This document shows positions 20,151 through 30,335 of a DNA stretch of 64,000 nt, piece by piece. Each line of letters begins with the position of its first letter. Within the stretch, counting starts at the first letter, position 1. Both the position numbers and the translations under genes were made by a program. Source of the stretch: an uncultured Pelagibacteraceae bacterium (lineage in GTDB: Bacteria; Pseudomonadota; Alphaproteobacteria; Pelagibacterales; Pelagibacteraceae); NCBI GenBank assembly GCA_902583585.1, contig CACHWN010000005.1, forward strand, positions 23,248 to 87,247, in the 5' to 3' direction. The notes beneath the pieces were generated by a model that searched no databases, had not been told where the DNA came from, and saw only the letters and a list, made by a program, of their open reading frames with translations.

Positions 20151-21968
20151 TTATTCTACTGTAACTGATTTTGCTAAATTTCTAGGTTTATCAATATCAC
20201 AATCTTTTAATAAAGCTACATGATAAGCTAATAACTGTAATGGTATAGTAAGTAATAATGGTGATAGAAGATTATCTATTCGCGGAACCCTCAAGCGATA
20301 TCTTATATTAGTGCTTAATAATCTTTTTTTGTTATCTGTAATAAAAAAAATCTTACCTCCTCTTGCTATAACTTCTTGTGTATTAGATAAAGTTTTTTCA
20401 TAGTATTTATCCTTTGGAGCTATTACAATTACTGGTAAGCCCTCTTCAATCAAAGCTAAAGGTCCATGCTTCATTTCTCCAGCTGGATACCCCTCGGCGT
20501 GTAAATATGAGAGTTCTTTTAATTTTAATGCTCCTTCAAGAGCGATAGGAAATGAACTTCCTCTTCCTAAAAACATTGAACCGTTTGCATCTAAGAATTC
20601 TTTAGCCATCAATTGAATTTCATTTTCCAATTTAAAAGTATTTTTAATTGACTCTGGAAGTTTATGTAAATTTCTTAAATATTCATCATACTTGTTTTTA
20701 TCGATATCACCTCTGACCTTAGAAAGTTTTAAAGATAAGATATATAAAACTATTAACTGTCCTAAAAAAGCTTTTGTAGAAGCAACGCCAATTTCTGGTC
20801 CAGCGTGAATAGGTAAAACCCAGTCAGAACTTCTTGCGATTGTGCTTTCAACTACATTAACAATTGAACAAGTTTTAACTTTATTTTTTTTACATATATC
20901 TAATGCAGCGGCAGTATCAGCTGTTTCACCGGATTGAGAAACGAATATATATAAATTTTTAGGATTAAATTTAATATTTCTATATCTAAATTCTGAAGCT
21001 ATATCTATTTCTACGTCAATTGTTGTTAATTCTTCAAGCCAATATTTTGCTACTAAACATGAATGATAAGCCGTACCGCATCCAATCAAAATAATTTTAT
21101 TTATTTGTTTAGGTTCAATAGGAAAATTATAAATATTTATGTCTTTTTTAATACTATCAGTATATTCATTTAAACATTTCTTGATCGTACTAGCTTGTTC
21201 AAATATTTCTTTAGACATAAAATTTTTATAATCACCCTTGTCAGAAATGTTCTCGTCATCTGAAACTGTATAAATTTTTTTATTTATTTTCTTTAAATTA
21301 ACGTCATAAAAAGCAATATCACTTTTCGTAAGCATACATAATTCTCCATCATCTAAATAAGAAATTTTATTTGTCATAGATTTCAATGCATAAGAGTCTG
21401 ATCCCAAATAATTTTCCTCGTTAGAGTAACCTACAGCTAATGGGCTGCCTCTTCTAGCTCCGACAATAATATCTGAAAAATTTTTGAATATAATTCCTAA
21501 AGCAAAACTGCCCTTTAATTTTCTTAAAGTTTTAAAAACTGCCTCTAAAGGTTCAGATTTTTCCAAAAACTGTGTCACTAATAACGTGATTACCTCAGTA
21601 TCAGTTTGCGACTTAAACTTAAAACCCTTTATTTCAAGATCTTTTTTAAGTTCATCTGAATTTTCAATAATTCCATTATGAACCACAGAGACTTTTTCTG
21701 ATGAGTGAGGATGCGCATTGATAATATTGGGTACACCGTGAGTAGCCCATCTTACGTGACCTATTCCAATATTTCCTTCAGACGGGTTTTTAAATAATAT
21801 TTTTTCGAGCTCATCTACTCTTCCAGAACATTTTTTTTCATTTATCTGACTGTTGTTCAAAGTTGCTAGGCCTGCAGAGTCATAACCTCGATATTCTAAT
21901 TTCTTAAGAGAGTTAATTATATTGATTGAAACAGGTTTGTTACTTGCTATACCAATAATTCCACACAT
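20151..21968 (-). CDS. glmS: Glutamine-fructose-6-phosphate aminotransferase
   Basis: [34 protein letters not shown]; two SIS domains; C-terminal DKPRNLAKSVTVE. Confidence 0.98.
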   Translation of the reverse strand: MCGIIGIASNKPVSINIINSLKKLEYRGYDSAGLATLNNSQINEKKCSGRVDELEKILFKNPSEGNIGIGHVRWATHGVPNIINAHPHSSEKVSVVHNGIIENSDELKKDLEIKGFKFKSQTDTEVITLLVTQFLEKSEPLEAVFKTLRKLKGSFALGIIFKNFSDIIVGARRGSPLAVGYSNEENYLGSDSYALKSMTNKISYLDDGELCMLTKSDIAFYDVNLKKINKKIYTVSDDENISDKGDYKNFMSKEIFEQASTIKKCLNEYTDSIKKDINIYNFPIEPKQINKIILIGCGTAYHSCLVAKYWLEELTTIDVEIDIASEFRYRNIKFNPKNLYIFVSQSGETADTAAALDICKKNKVKTCSIVNVVESTIARSSDWVLPIHAGPEIGVASTKAFLGQLIVLYILSLKLSKVRGDIDKNKYDEYLRNLHKLPESIKNTFKLENEIQLMAKEFLDANGSMFLGRGSSFPIALEGALKLKELSYLHAEGYPAGEMKHGPLALIEEGLPVIVIAPKDKYYEKTLSNTQEVIARGGKIFFITDNKKRLLSTNIRYRLRVPRIDNLLSPLLLTIPLQLLAYHVALLKDCDIDKPRNLAKSVTVE

Positions 21969-22612
21969 TATTTTTTCTTTCTTTTATAGTTTTTAATTTC
22001 AAGCTGAGGTGCTCTCGTGATTGCCAATGACTTTTTTTTCACGTTTTTTGTGATTACAGATCCAGCTCCAACAACACTATTTTTATTAATACTTACTGGA
22101 GCAACTAAGGAAGAATTTGACCCTATTAAAACATTATCAGATATTTTTGTTTTACGTTTTTTAAAACCATCGTAATTACATGTAATTGTGCCTGCGCCAA
22201 CGTTGGAATTTTTTCCAATTGAGGTATCGCCAATATACGACAGGTGACTTACTTTTGAATTTTGATTAATTGAGGATTTTTTTGTTTCTACAAAATTTCC
22301 AATTTTAGTATTTTTTTTCAAAATAGTTCCCTCTCTTAATCTAGCGTAGGGACCGATGATTACATTTTTTTCAATTTTAGTTCCTTCTAAATGACTAAAA
22401 GATTTTATATGAGAATTGTCTCCAATTTTTACTTTTGGACCGATTACAACATATGGATCTATTGTTACGTTTTTTCCAAATGAAGTATCTTCCGATAAAA
22501 ATATTGTTTCTGGTGCAATTAAATTTACCCCATTCTTCAATGCTTTGTTTCTTAATAATTCTTGCAAAAGCCTGTATGAATTAGCTTTGTTTAATTTATT
22601 ATTTGTATTCAT
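21968..22612 (-). CDS. glmU: GlmU-type acetyltransferase (C-terminal LbH domain only)
   Basis: [28 protein letters not shown]...[12 protein letters not shown]; no N-terminal uridyltransferase domain. ORF track extends to GTG 22654. Confidence 0.85.
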   Translation of the reverse strand: MNTNNKLNKANSYRLLQELLRNKALKNGVNLIAPETIFLSEDTSFGKNVTIDPYVVIGPKVKIGDNSHIKSFSHLEGTKIEKNVIIGPYARLREGTILKKNTKIGNFVETKKSSINQNSKVSHLSYIGDTSIGKNSNVGAGTITCNYDGFKKRKTKISDNVLIGSNSSLVAPVSINKNSVVGAGSVITKNVKKKSLAITRAPQLEIKNYKRKKK

Positions 22613-22681
22613 TAAAAATTTCTTTACATTATTAATGTAACTGAAATAAGTCACAAAATATTTCTTTTTAATACTTTAAAA

Positions 22682-23344
22682 ATGAGTCAAATTTACACAA
22701 TTCTTTTTGATCTTGACGGAACCATAGTAAATACTGCGCCAGATTTAATGGCTGCTCATAATCATGTAATGAGAAAGTTTGGTCACTCAGAAAAAAAACT
22801 TGAGGACATTAAGTCTCTTGCAGGAAAAGGTGCATGGGTGATGATGCAAAAATCTTTTAAACAAGAAATAAAAGATGAGAAAATAAAACAAGAAATGACT
22901 AAAGAGTTTATTGATTTTTATTCAAAAAATATTGATAAAGAGAGTGTTCCAGTAAAAGGTGTAATTGATTTTTTTAATTGGGCAAAAAATAAAAATATCT
23001 CAATGGCAGTTTGCACCAATAAACAAGAGAGGCTAGCGATAGATTTATTAAAAAAACTAAACTTATTCAAATTTTTTGATTATGTCGCTGGTTCAGATAC
23101 TTTTGCATTTAATAAACCTGACCCTAGACATCTAACAGATGTGGTTGAAATTATTGGCGGTGATTTAAAAAAAACAATTATGGTCGGAGATAGCGAAGTT
23201 GATGCCTTATCTGCGCAAAATGCTACGTTACCATTTGTTTTAGTTAAAGATGGATATACGGAAAAAACTGAAAAAGAAATTAAGCACGATGAGCTAATTT
23301 CCGACTATATTAATTTTGAAAAAATTATTGAAAAATATTTATGA
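22682..23344 (+). CDS. HAD hydrolase, phosphoglycolate phosphatase-like
   Basis: ILFDLDGTIVNTAPDL...VCTNKQERLAIDLL...MVGDSEVDALSA. Confidence 0.88.
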   Translation: MSQIYTILFDLDGTIVNTAPDLMAAHNHVMRKFGHSEKKLEDIKSLAGKGAWVMMQKSFKQEIKDEKIKQEMTKEFIDFYSKNIDKESVPVKGVIDFFNWAKNKNISMAVCTNKQERLAIDLLKKLNLFKFFDYVAGSDTFAFNKPDPRHLTDVVEIIGGDLKKTIMVGDSEVDALSAQNATLPFVLVKDGYTEKTEKEIKHDELISDYINFEKIIEKYL

Positions 23345-23940
23345 TTAATTTTGCTCTCTTTTCAGCATTATCAACTTTTTATTTCACAATGTTTTTTACC
23401 CCAGGACCTAATAATGCAATGCTCACTGCGTCAGGTATGAAATTTGGATTTGTGAGGACTTTGCCGCATTTAATTGGCATACCTTTAGGTCATATTTTTC
23501 AAATTGGGCTTACTTGTTTTGGCTTAGCAAACCTATTCTTGATTTATCCTCAAATCCAATTTTACATGAAAATCTTATGCTTTGTTTATTTGCTTTACTT
23601 GGGCTGGAAAATGATTGGATCATTTTCTATGGTTCAAAAAGAGACTGGAAGACCATTAAGATTTTACGAAGCATCATTATTCCAATTCATAAATCCAAAA
23701 GCTTGGTCAATTGCAGTCACTGTTGCCTCAGGTTTTTTTCCCACTGATGAAAATATATTTATAGGGGTTGCGTTTGTAACCATCACCGCAGCAGTAATTT
23801 GTTTTCCAACAATCAGTCTTTGGGCTCTATTTGGAAGTGGATTAAGAAAATTTGTGGGAGATATTAAAATAAAAAAAATTATAGAATATGTGTTAGCGCT
23901 ATTATTAGTATTAACTGGTATATTTATTCTTATTAAATAA
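23341..23940 (+). CDS. LysE/RhtB family exporter
   Basis: FTPGPNNAMLTASGMKFGFVRTLPHLIGIPLGH; FINPKAWS; ~200 aa membrane protein. Confidence 0.9.
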   Translation: MINFALFSALSTFYFTMFFTPGPNNAMLTASGMKFGFVRTLPHLIGIPLGHIFQIGLTCFGLANLFLIYPQIQFYMKILCFVYLLYLGWKMIGSFSMVQKETGRPLRFYEASLFQFINPKAWSIAVTVASGFFPTDENIFIGVAFVTITAAVICFPTISLWALFGSGLRKFVGDIKIKKIIEYVLALLLVLTGIFILIK

Positions 23941-23983
23941 TAGCCTTTGATTTTTATTATTCTCTTTAATATAAACTTCGCAG

Positions 23984-24880
23984 ATGCATTTTACAAAAAA
24001 AAACAGTTTTGAAAAAAGATTAGAATTTGTAAAAAATTTACAATCAAAAAAACTTCTTAGATTCCCTGGTGCTTTTAATCCGTTGTGTGCGAAACTTATA
24101 GCCGAAATTGGATTTGATGGAGTTTACATCTCAGGTGGTGTTATGTCCAATGACCTAGGTTTACCTGATATAGGATTAACAACTCTGGACCAAGTAAGTT
24201 ACAGGGCTAAACAAATTTCTAGGGTAACTGACCTTCCTACCATAGTCGATGCGGATACAGGATTTAAAAATTGTAAAAAAACAATTATTACTTTTGAGGA
24301 AAAAGGTTTAGCAGGTTGTCATATAGAAGATCAAATAGCTGAGAAAAGGTGCGGACACTTAGATAACAAAGAGTTAATATCAAAAGATGAAATGGTAAAA
24401 AAGATCCAAGAGTCTGTAAATGCTAGAAAAGATAAAAATTTTCTTATTATCGTAAGAACTGATGCAAATACTGTTGAAGGTATTGATAAAACATTAGATA
24501 GAATTAAATCTTATGAGGATGCTGGCGCAGATATGATTTTTCCAGAGGCTATGAAAGATGAAAAGGAGTTTGAAAAAGTCAGAAAAGTATCAAAAGGATT
24601 TTTACTGGCGAACATGACAGAATTTGGAAAATCTAAATTATTGAATAAATCACAATTAGAAAATTTAGGATATAATTTAGTTATTTATCCTGTAACAACG
24701 CAAAGACTAGCTATGCAAAATGTTGAGTTAGGACTTAAATCAATATTTAAAGATGGTCATCAAAATAATATAATTGACAAAATGCAGACTAGAAAAAGGT
24801 TGTACGAGTTAGTAGAATATGAGAAATACAATACGCCTGATAAAAAAATCACAGATTTTTCTACAGAGGGACATGAATAA
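23984..24880 (+). CDS. prpB: Methylisocitrate lyase (PrpB-like)
   Basis: FPGAFNPLCAKLIAEIGFDGVYISGG...DADTGF...HIEDQIAEKRCGHLD. Confidence 0.9.
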   Translation: MHFTKKNSFEKRLEFVKNLQSKKLLRFPGAFNPLCAKLIAEIGFDGVYISGGVMSNDLGLPDIGLTTLDQVSYRAKQISRVTDLPTIVDADTGFKNCKKTIITFEEKGLAGCHIEDQIAEKRCGHLDNKELISKDEMVKKIQESVNARKDKNFLIIVRTDANTVEGIDKTLDRIKSYEDAGADMIFPEAMKDEKEFEKVRKVSKGFLLANMTEFGKSKLLNKSQLENLGYNLVIYPVTTQRLAMQNVELGLKSIFKDGHQNNIIDKMQTRKRLYELVEYEKYNTPDKKITDFSTEGHE

Positions 24881-26004
24881 TGAGTGAAGAAATTAAAAAA
24901 GGTTTGTTAGGAATAGTTGTTGACGAAACTACTATATCACACGTAGTTCCAGAACTAAGTGCCTTGACCTATAGAGGTTATACAGTTCAGGAACTTTGTG
25001 ATAAATGTGATTTCGAAGAAGTTGCATATTTAGTACTGAATGGGGAACTGCCTAACAAAAGTCAGCTGAAAAAATTCATCAAACAAGAAAGATCAGAGAG
25101 AAAACTTTCTAAACAAATATTAAATGATATTAAAAAAATGCCTCGAAACGCTCATCCTATGGATGTAATCAGAACGTGTGTAAGTTTAATGGCCTTAGAA
25201 GATAAAGACACTAAAGACAATTCTCCTAAAGCAAACATGAGAAAAGCAATGAGAATATTTGCTAAAACGCCGACAGCTGTTGCTGCTTATTTCAGAACAC
25301 GAAAAGGCAAATCAATTATAGCTCCAAGTAAAAAATTATCTTTTTCAGAAAATTTCTTTAAAATGATGTTTAACAAAGTTCCGGATAAGGAGATAGTAAG
25401 AGCATTTGATATTTCTCTAATTTTATACGCGGAACATAGTTTTAACGTTTCAACATTCACAGCTAGAACAATTACATCCAGCTTATCTGATTTACATGGT
25501 GCAATAACTGGAGCTATAGCTTCTTTAAAAGGTCCATTACATGGTGGAGCTAATGAAGCAGTAATGCATATGATGAAAGAAATTGGAAAGCCTGAAAAAG
25601 CAAAAGCTTGGATTGAAAATGCATTAAATAAAAAAAAGGTAGTAATGGGATTTGGGCACAGAGTTTACCGTACAGGGGACTCGAGAGTACCAACAATGAA
25701 ACACTATATGTTTAAAGTAGCTAAGCTTTTGAAAAAAGAAAAATATACGAGAATGTACGAAATTTTAGAAAAAGTAATGTTACAAAGAAAAAATATCCAT
25801 CCAAATGTAGATTTTCCATGTGGTCCAACTTATTATATGATGGGTATCGATATAGATTTTTACACACCAATATTTGTCATGTCACGTATCACAGGTTGGT
25901 CCGCTCACATCATGGAACAACATGCTTCAAATAAACTTATTAGACCTTTATCAAAATATAGAGGAGCAGAAGTAAGAGAAGTTATGCTTTTGAATCAACG
26001 ATGA
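24880..26004 (+). CDS. prpC: 2-methylcitrate synthase / citrate synthase family
   Basis: LAYRGY-like TYRGYTVQEL; LHGAITGAIASLKGPLHGGANEAVM; MGFGHRVYRTGDSR; next to prpB. Confidence 0.88.
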   Translation: MSEEIKKGLLGIVVDETTISHVVPELSALTYRGYTVQELCDKCDFEEVAYLVLNGELPNKSQLKKFIKQERSERKLSKQILNDIKKMPRNAHPMDVIRTCVSLMALEDKDTKDNSPKANMRKAMRIFAKTPTAVAAYFRTRKGKSIIAPSKKLSFSENFFKMMFNKVPDKEIVRAFDISLILYAEHSFNVSTFTARTITSSLSDLHGAITGAIASLKGPLHGGANEAVMHMMKEIGKPEKAKAWIENALNKKKVVMGFGHRVYRTGDSRVPTMKHYMFKVAKLLKKEKYTRMYEILEKVMLQRKNIHPNVDFPCGPTYYMMGIDIDFYTPIFVMSRITGWSAHIMEQHASNKLIRPLSKYRGAEVREVMLLNQR

Positions 26005-26180
26005 TGATTACATTAACAGATTTACTTTTATTTTTTATTTTAGTTACACTAGCTACTTACACTTTCATGCCTTGGAAGGGTATAGACAAAGGCTCAGGTT
26101 TGAAACTCTACGGACAGTGGTTTATTTGGTTTGCCATTTTTGGTGTAGTTATCTTAGTGTTTAATAGTGTCATCAATTAA
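26001..26180 (+). CDS. Small membrane protein (59 aa), not in ORF track
   Basis: MMITLTDLLLFFILVTLATYTFMPWKGIDKGSGLKLYGQWFIWFAIFGVVILVFNSVIN*, two TM segments; start overlaps prpC stop (ATGATGA). Confidence 0.6.
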   Translation: MMITLTDLLLFFILVTLATYTFMPWKGIDKGSGLKLYGQWFIWFAIFGVVILVFNSVIN

Positions 26181-27066
26181 AAAATTTTTTCAAGAAACTA
26201 GAATTCTTGATGGCGGAATGGGTCAAGAGCTTCTAAATAGAGGAGTCAAAACCCACGGTTCTCTTTGGGGAGCGTCTGCACTTTTGAATAAGAAATATCA
26301 TAAAGTTGTAGTGAAAACCCATTTAGATTTTATCAACGCAGGAGCTGAAGTAATTGTTACAAATAGTTTTGGAAGCAGGCGAAGAAGATTAATTGAAAAT
26401 AATTTAGAGAATAAATATGCACAGTTAAATAAACTTGCAGGATTCTTAGCAAAAAAAGCAGTAAAAATCTCAAAAAAAAAAATTATGATCGCAGGAAGCC
26501 TTCCTCCTCAAAATTTTACATATATGGCAGACCTCGGGAGGGATAAAAAGTTCATCAAAGATAGTTTTAAAAGCCAAGCGAAATATTTATTTCCTTATGT
26601 AGATTTTTTTTATTTAGACGTTATGAGTAGTTATGAGGAATGTAAAATCGGTTTGGATGTTACTAAAAATTTAAAAAAAGAAACTCTAATTGGTATTCAT
26701 TTGAGAAAAAACGATACACTTCCATCAGGTGAAAAGTTTTTTGATGTAGTAAAAAAATTAGAGAAATATAAGCCTCTAGGTTTTATTGCATCCTGTGTTT
26801 CGGTAGAAGACGCTGGCAAAATAATGAAAAAAATAAAAAAAGTAAATTATCCAATAGGATTTAAGATAAATGCATTTAGACATATACCAATAGGATGGAA
26901 GCCAGATGCTAACAATCCCAATTTACAACTAGGGATGAGAAAAGATTTAACTCCAAAAAAATTTTTTAATGTTTGTAGAAAATTTAAAAATTTAGGTGCA
27001 AAGATAATTGGTGGTTGTTGTGAAATCAGCCCTAAACATATTCAATTATTAAAGGATTTAAAGTAA
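26167..27066 (+). CDS. Homocysteine S-methyltransferase family protein
   Basis: ILDGGMGQELLNRG; FIASCVS and IIGGCCEISPKHI zinc-binding cysteines; GTG start. Confidence 0.88.
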   Translation: MSSIKKFFQETRILDGGMGQELLNRGVKTHGSLWGASALLNKKYHKVVVKTHLDFINAGAEVIVTNSFGSRRRRLIENNLENKYAQLNKLAGFLAKKAVKISKKKIMIAGSLPPQNFTYMADLGRDKKFIKDSFKSQAKYLFPYVDFFYLDVMSSYEECKIGLDVTKNLKKETLIGIHLRKNDTLPSGEKFFDVVKKLEKYKPLGFIASCVSVEDAGKIMKKIKKVNYPIGFKINAFRHIPIGWKPDANNPNLQLGMRKDLTPKKFFNVCRKFKNLGAKIIGGCCEISPKHIQLLKDLK

Positions 27067-27957
27067 TTATTTTTTTGCCTCTTTATGTTTTTGAATTCTT
27101 CTAGCGTAATTTTGAGAAATTCGATCAAATATTATTGCTAGTGCAACTATAGCTAATCCATTCATTAAACCCAATGCGAGGAATTGATTGGAAATAGATC
27201 TTAAAATTGGAACACCTAAACCACTTACACCAATCATTGAAGCAATAACAACCATCGCTAACGCCATCATTATGGTTTGATTTACTCCAGTCATGATTGA
27301 AGGGAGTGCTAAAGGTATTTCAATTTTAAATAAGATAATTCTTTTTTTAATACCCAAAGCTTTTGCTGCCTCAACCACTCTCCTATCAACCTCCCTGATT
27401 CCTAAATTTGTAAGTCTCACAATTGGTGGAATTGCATAAACACAAACAGCTAATAAACCAGGCACTTTTCCAATACCTAAAAGCATTATAATTGGAATTA
27501 AATAAACGAAAGTTGGAATAGTTTGCATCATATCTAATACTGGAGACAAAATATTTTTTAATCTTTCAGATCTAGCCATTAAGATTCCAATAGGGGTGCC
27601 TAGTATTAAACAAATTAAAGTGGCTACAGATATGATGGCCATTGTAGACATAGTATCTTTCCACATACCAAAATAACCAATTACAAAAAAACTTATCGCT
27701 GTACCTATTGATAACTTAAAACTTCTTGAGCTTAGCCAGGCCAAAAAAGACAATAAAAAGATTATTAAAGGCCAAGGAGTAGTAATTAAAAACTTTTCAA
27801 ACCAAACTAAAAATTTTAATAGAGGGCCAAAAAAGCCCTCTATTGAATCTCCATACTCTCGAGAAAAGTCTTTAAAGGTAAGGTCAATACCTTTTTTCAA
27901 ATCTCTTAAACTTTCCCTCTCCATTGAGGGAAATTTTAAGAAGAATTCGAGTTGCAT
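27067..27957 (-). CDS. Glycine betaine/proline ABC transporter permease (ProW-like)
   Basis: GTPIGILMARSERLKNILSPVLDMMQTIPTFVYLIPIIMLLGIGKVPG; permease EAA-like region. Confidence 0.92.
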   Translation of the reverse strand: MQLEFFLKFPSMERESLRDLKKGIDLTFKDFSREYGDSIEGFFGPLLKFLVWFEKFLITTPWPLIIFLLSFLAWLSSRSFKLSIGTAISFFVIGYFGMWKDTMSTMAIISVATLICLILGTPIGILMARSERLKNILSPVLDMMQTIPTFVYLIPIIMLLGIGKVPGLLAVCVYAIPPIVRLTNLGIREVDRRVVEAAKALGIKKRIILFKIEIPLALPSIMTGVNQTIMMALAMVVIASMIGVSGLGVPILRSISNQFLALGLMNGLAIVALAIIFDRISQNYARRIQKHKEAKK

Positions 27958-27975
27958 CTAAAACAGTAATTTAAA

Positions 27976-28980
27976 TTAAATTCCTGCTTTAATTTTTTTT
28001 GCAACAGATGAAGAAACCCACTTAGACCAAACTTTTTCGTGTTTCTTCATAAACTCAATTGCTGCATCTTCACCTTCAGCTTGATTATCAGTCATGTAAA
28101 CTAACATTGAATTCATCACTGTACCTGGATAAATTCTTTTTTTCATGAATTTCATAGCTTCTGGTCCTGCAGATTTTTTAAAGTTATCGGTAACAACTGA
28201 ATAAACTTCTGAGTCTACCCATCTTGTTTTTTTTGGTGTAGCACATTCTTGTTCTGGTTTTACTACACATTTGTGCCAATTATCATCTCCACCCCACTTA
28301 ACTCCAAAATCTAAAAGTCTCATATCATACTTTCCAATTATTGCAGTTGGGCTCCAATAATAACCAACCCAGTTTTCTCCTCTTTCAACAGCTTTAGCGA
28401 TTGAACCATCAAGTCCTGCTGCTGATCCTGGATCAACTAATTTCCAACCTTTTGCTTCCATATCAAAAGCTTTAAAAAGTTGATTGTTTATCAGTTGGCA
28501 TCCCCAACCGGCTGGACATCCTACAAACGCACCTTTAGATTTGTCTTCAGGATGTGGAAATAGATCAGGTCTTTTTAACAAGTCCTGAACAGTTTTAATT
28601 CCATGTTTTTCCATAGTGTAAGGTGGAACAAACCAACCCTCTCCAAGTCCAGTTATTGGACCTTTATTTACAATATGAATTCTTCCCTCACCCACAGCTT
28701 TTTTAAGTGGACTCATTACTGAATTAGCCCAAAGCTCAGGTGCAACATCCGGTTGACCTTTTTCATTCATAGAAGTGAATGATGGCATCGTGTCACCAGG
28801 TAATAATTCTACCTCGCAACCATATCCTTTTTCTAAAATAATTTTATCAATATTCGCCATTAATGAAGCTGAAGCCCAGTTCATGTTTGCATAAGTAATT
28901 TTTCCGCACGCAGCGTTTGCGATATTATTGAAAAATAAGGCAGCGAATATTACTGCCAGTAGCTTTGTTAATGATCTCAT
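27976..28980 (-). CDS. Glycine betaine ABC transporter substrate-binding protein (ProX-like)
   Basis: Signal peptide; NWASASLMANIDKIILEKGYGCEVELLPGDTMP; GWGCQLINNQLF; strong AGGGGGG ribosome-binding site upstream. Confidence 0.92.
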   Translation of the reverse strand: MRSLTKLLAVIFAALFFNNIANAACGKITYANMNWASASLMANIDKIILEKGYGCEVELLPGDTMPSFTSMNEKGQPDVAPELWANSVMSPLKKAVGEGRIHIVNKGPITGLGEGWFVPPYTMEKHGIKTVQDLLKRPDLFPHPEDKSKGAFVGCPAGWGCQLINNQLFKAFDMEAKGWKLVDPGSAAGLDGSIAKAVERGENWVGYYWSPTAIIGKYDMRLLDFGVKWGGDDNWHKCVVKPEQECATPKKTRWVDSEVYSVVTDNFKKSAGPEAMKFMKKRIYPGTVMNSMLVYMTDNQAEGEDAAIEFMKKHEKVWSKWVSSSVAKKIKAGI

Positions 28981-29115
28981 TTAACCCCCCTAGAGTTATT
29001 TAATTTTTTAAATAATGTAACAAAATGTAGTGTGTATTGTAACCGGAACACAACTAAAAAGTGAAATATGGAATATATACGTCTGAAATATATTTGATGG
29101 CTTATATAGAAAAAA

Positions 29116-29508
29116 TTACTTACATTTTTTACATAATCCGAAAAATTCTAAGTTAAATCTTTTAAATTTCATTCCTTTTTTATGATTAAAACTCGATAAG
29201 TATTTTGAAAGTTTAGCGTCACTTATTTCATCAACCATCTCGCAACTTTCGCAAATTGAAAATGCTGTAGCTTTAGAAATTTCACAATCTGAACTTCTAC
29301 ATGCGACGAAAGCATTTTTGCTTTCAATTTTATGAATTTTACCCATTTCAATTAACTTGTCTAAAGCTCGGTAAATTTGCTGAGGTGCGTTAATTCCTTT
29401 TTTTTGTACATTAAAAAGTATGGAATAAGCTTTTAAAGGACCTTTTGCTTTTTCGATAATATCCAAAACAATTTGTTGATTTCTAGAAAGTATTTGTACT
29501 TGTGTCAT
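29116..29508 (-). CDS. zur: Fur-family zinc regulator
   Basis: GPLKAYSILFNVQKKGINAPQQIYRALDKLIEMGKIHKIES...CESCEM; adjacent to znuBC. Confidence 0.87.
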   Translation of the reverse strand: MTQVQILSRNQQIVLDIIEKAKGPLKAYSILFNVQKKGINAPQQIYRALDKLIEMGKIHKIESKNAFVACRSSDCEISKATAFSICESCEMVDEISDAKLSKYLSSFNHKKGMKFKRFNLEFFGLCKKCK

Positions 29509-29531
29509 AAATGTAAATTACCAATTAAATA

Positions 29532-30335
29532 TCATTTTTTCAATTCAGAATAATTTTTGATCTTAATAAGTGTAAGACAAAATAAAACTAATGCAGCTGT
29601 AATTATCGAAGGTCCGGAAGGGGTATTAATTTCTAAAGATGAAAATAAACCAATTATTACTGATAACAGGCCTCCTATAATTGATAACTTAACCATCTGC
29701 TTTGGATTGTTAGAAATATTTCTTGCCATTGCAGCTGGCATAATTAACATTCCTGTAATCAGCAAAAGACCTACAATTTTAATTGATATTGCAATTATCG
29801 CTGCTAATAAAACTGTAAAGATTGCATTTACCTTATCAGGATTCATGCCTTCAGCTTCAGCTAGTTCGTGATTAACTGTTGAGGCAAACAAAGGTTTCCA
29901 AATGTATTTTAGTATAAATAAGATTAATGCTCCACCGATCCAAATTATTAAAAGGTCTATTTCATTCACGGCTAGGATGTCTCCAAATAACAATCCCATT
30001 ATATCAAATCGTATTGTAGTTAAAAAACCAATAACAACCAATCCAACTGCAAGAGATGAGTGTGCTAATAAACCTAATAATGCGTCTCCAGGTAGTTTTG
30101 TAGTTTTTTGAAGTTTTAATAATATTAGTGCAATCGCTGATGAAATTAAAAAAACAGAAAATGCTATATTTAATTCAAAAAAGAAAGCTATAGTTACCCC
30201 AAGAAGTGCAGAGTGAGATAATGTATCACCAAAAAAAGATAATCTTCTCCAAATTATAAAACATCCAAGGGGTCCAGTTACTAACGCAATCCCAATTCCA
30301 GCAATTAAAGCTCTTATAAAAAAATCATCTAACAT
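29532..30335 (-). CDS. znuB: Zinc ABC transporter permease
   Basis: GPLGCFIIWRRLSFFGDTLSHSALLGVTIAF; ABC-3 permease. Confidence 0.93.
   Translation of the reverse strand: MLDDFFIRALIAGIGIALVTGPLGCFIIWRRLSFFGDTLSHSALLGVTIAFFFELNIAFSVFLISSAIALILLKLQKTTKLPGDALLGLLAHSSLAVGLVVIGFLTTIRFDIMGLLFGDILAVNEIDLLIIWIGGALILFILKYIWKPLFASTVNHELAEAEGMNPDKVNAIFTVLLAAIIAISIKIVGLLLITGMLIMPAAMARNISNNPKQMVKLSIIGGLLSVIIGLFSSLEINTPSGPSIITAALVLFCLTLIKIKNYSELKK

Noticed and set aside
28981-29115. Possible riboswitch upstream of the glycine betaine operon
   Set aside because: No convincing conserved stem or pseudoknot seen by eye; only a strong Shine-Dalgarno is supported.
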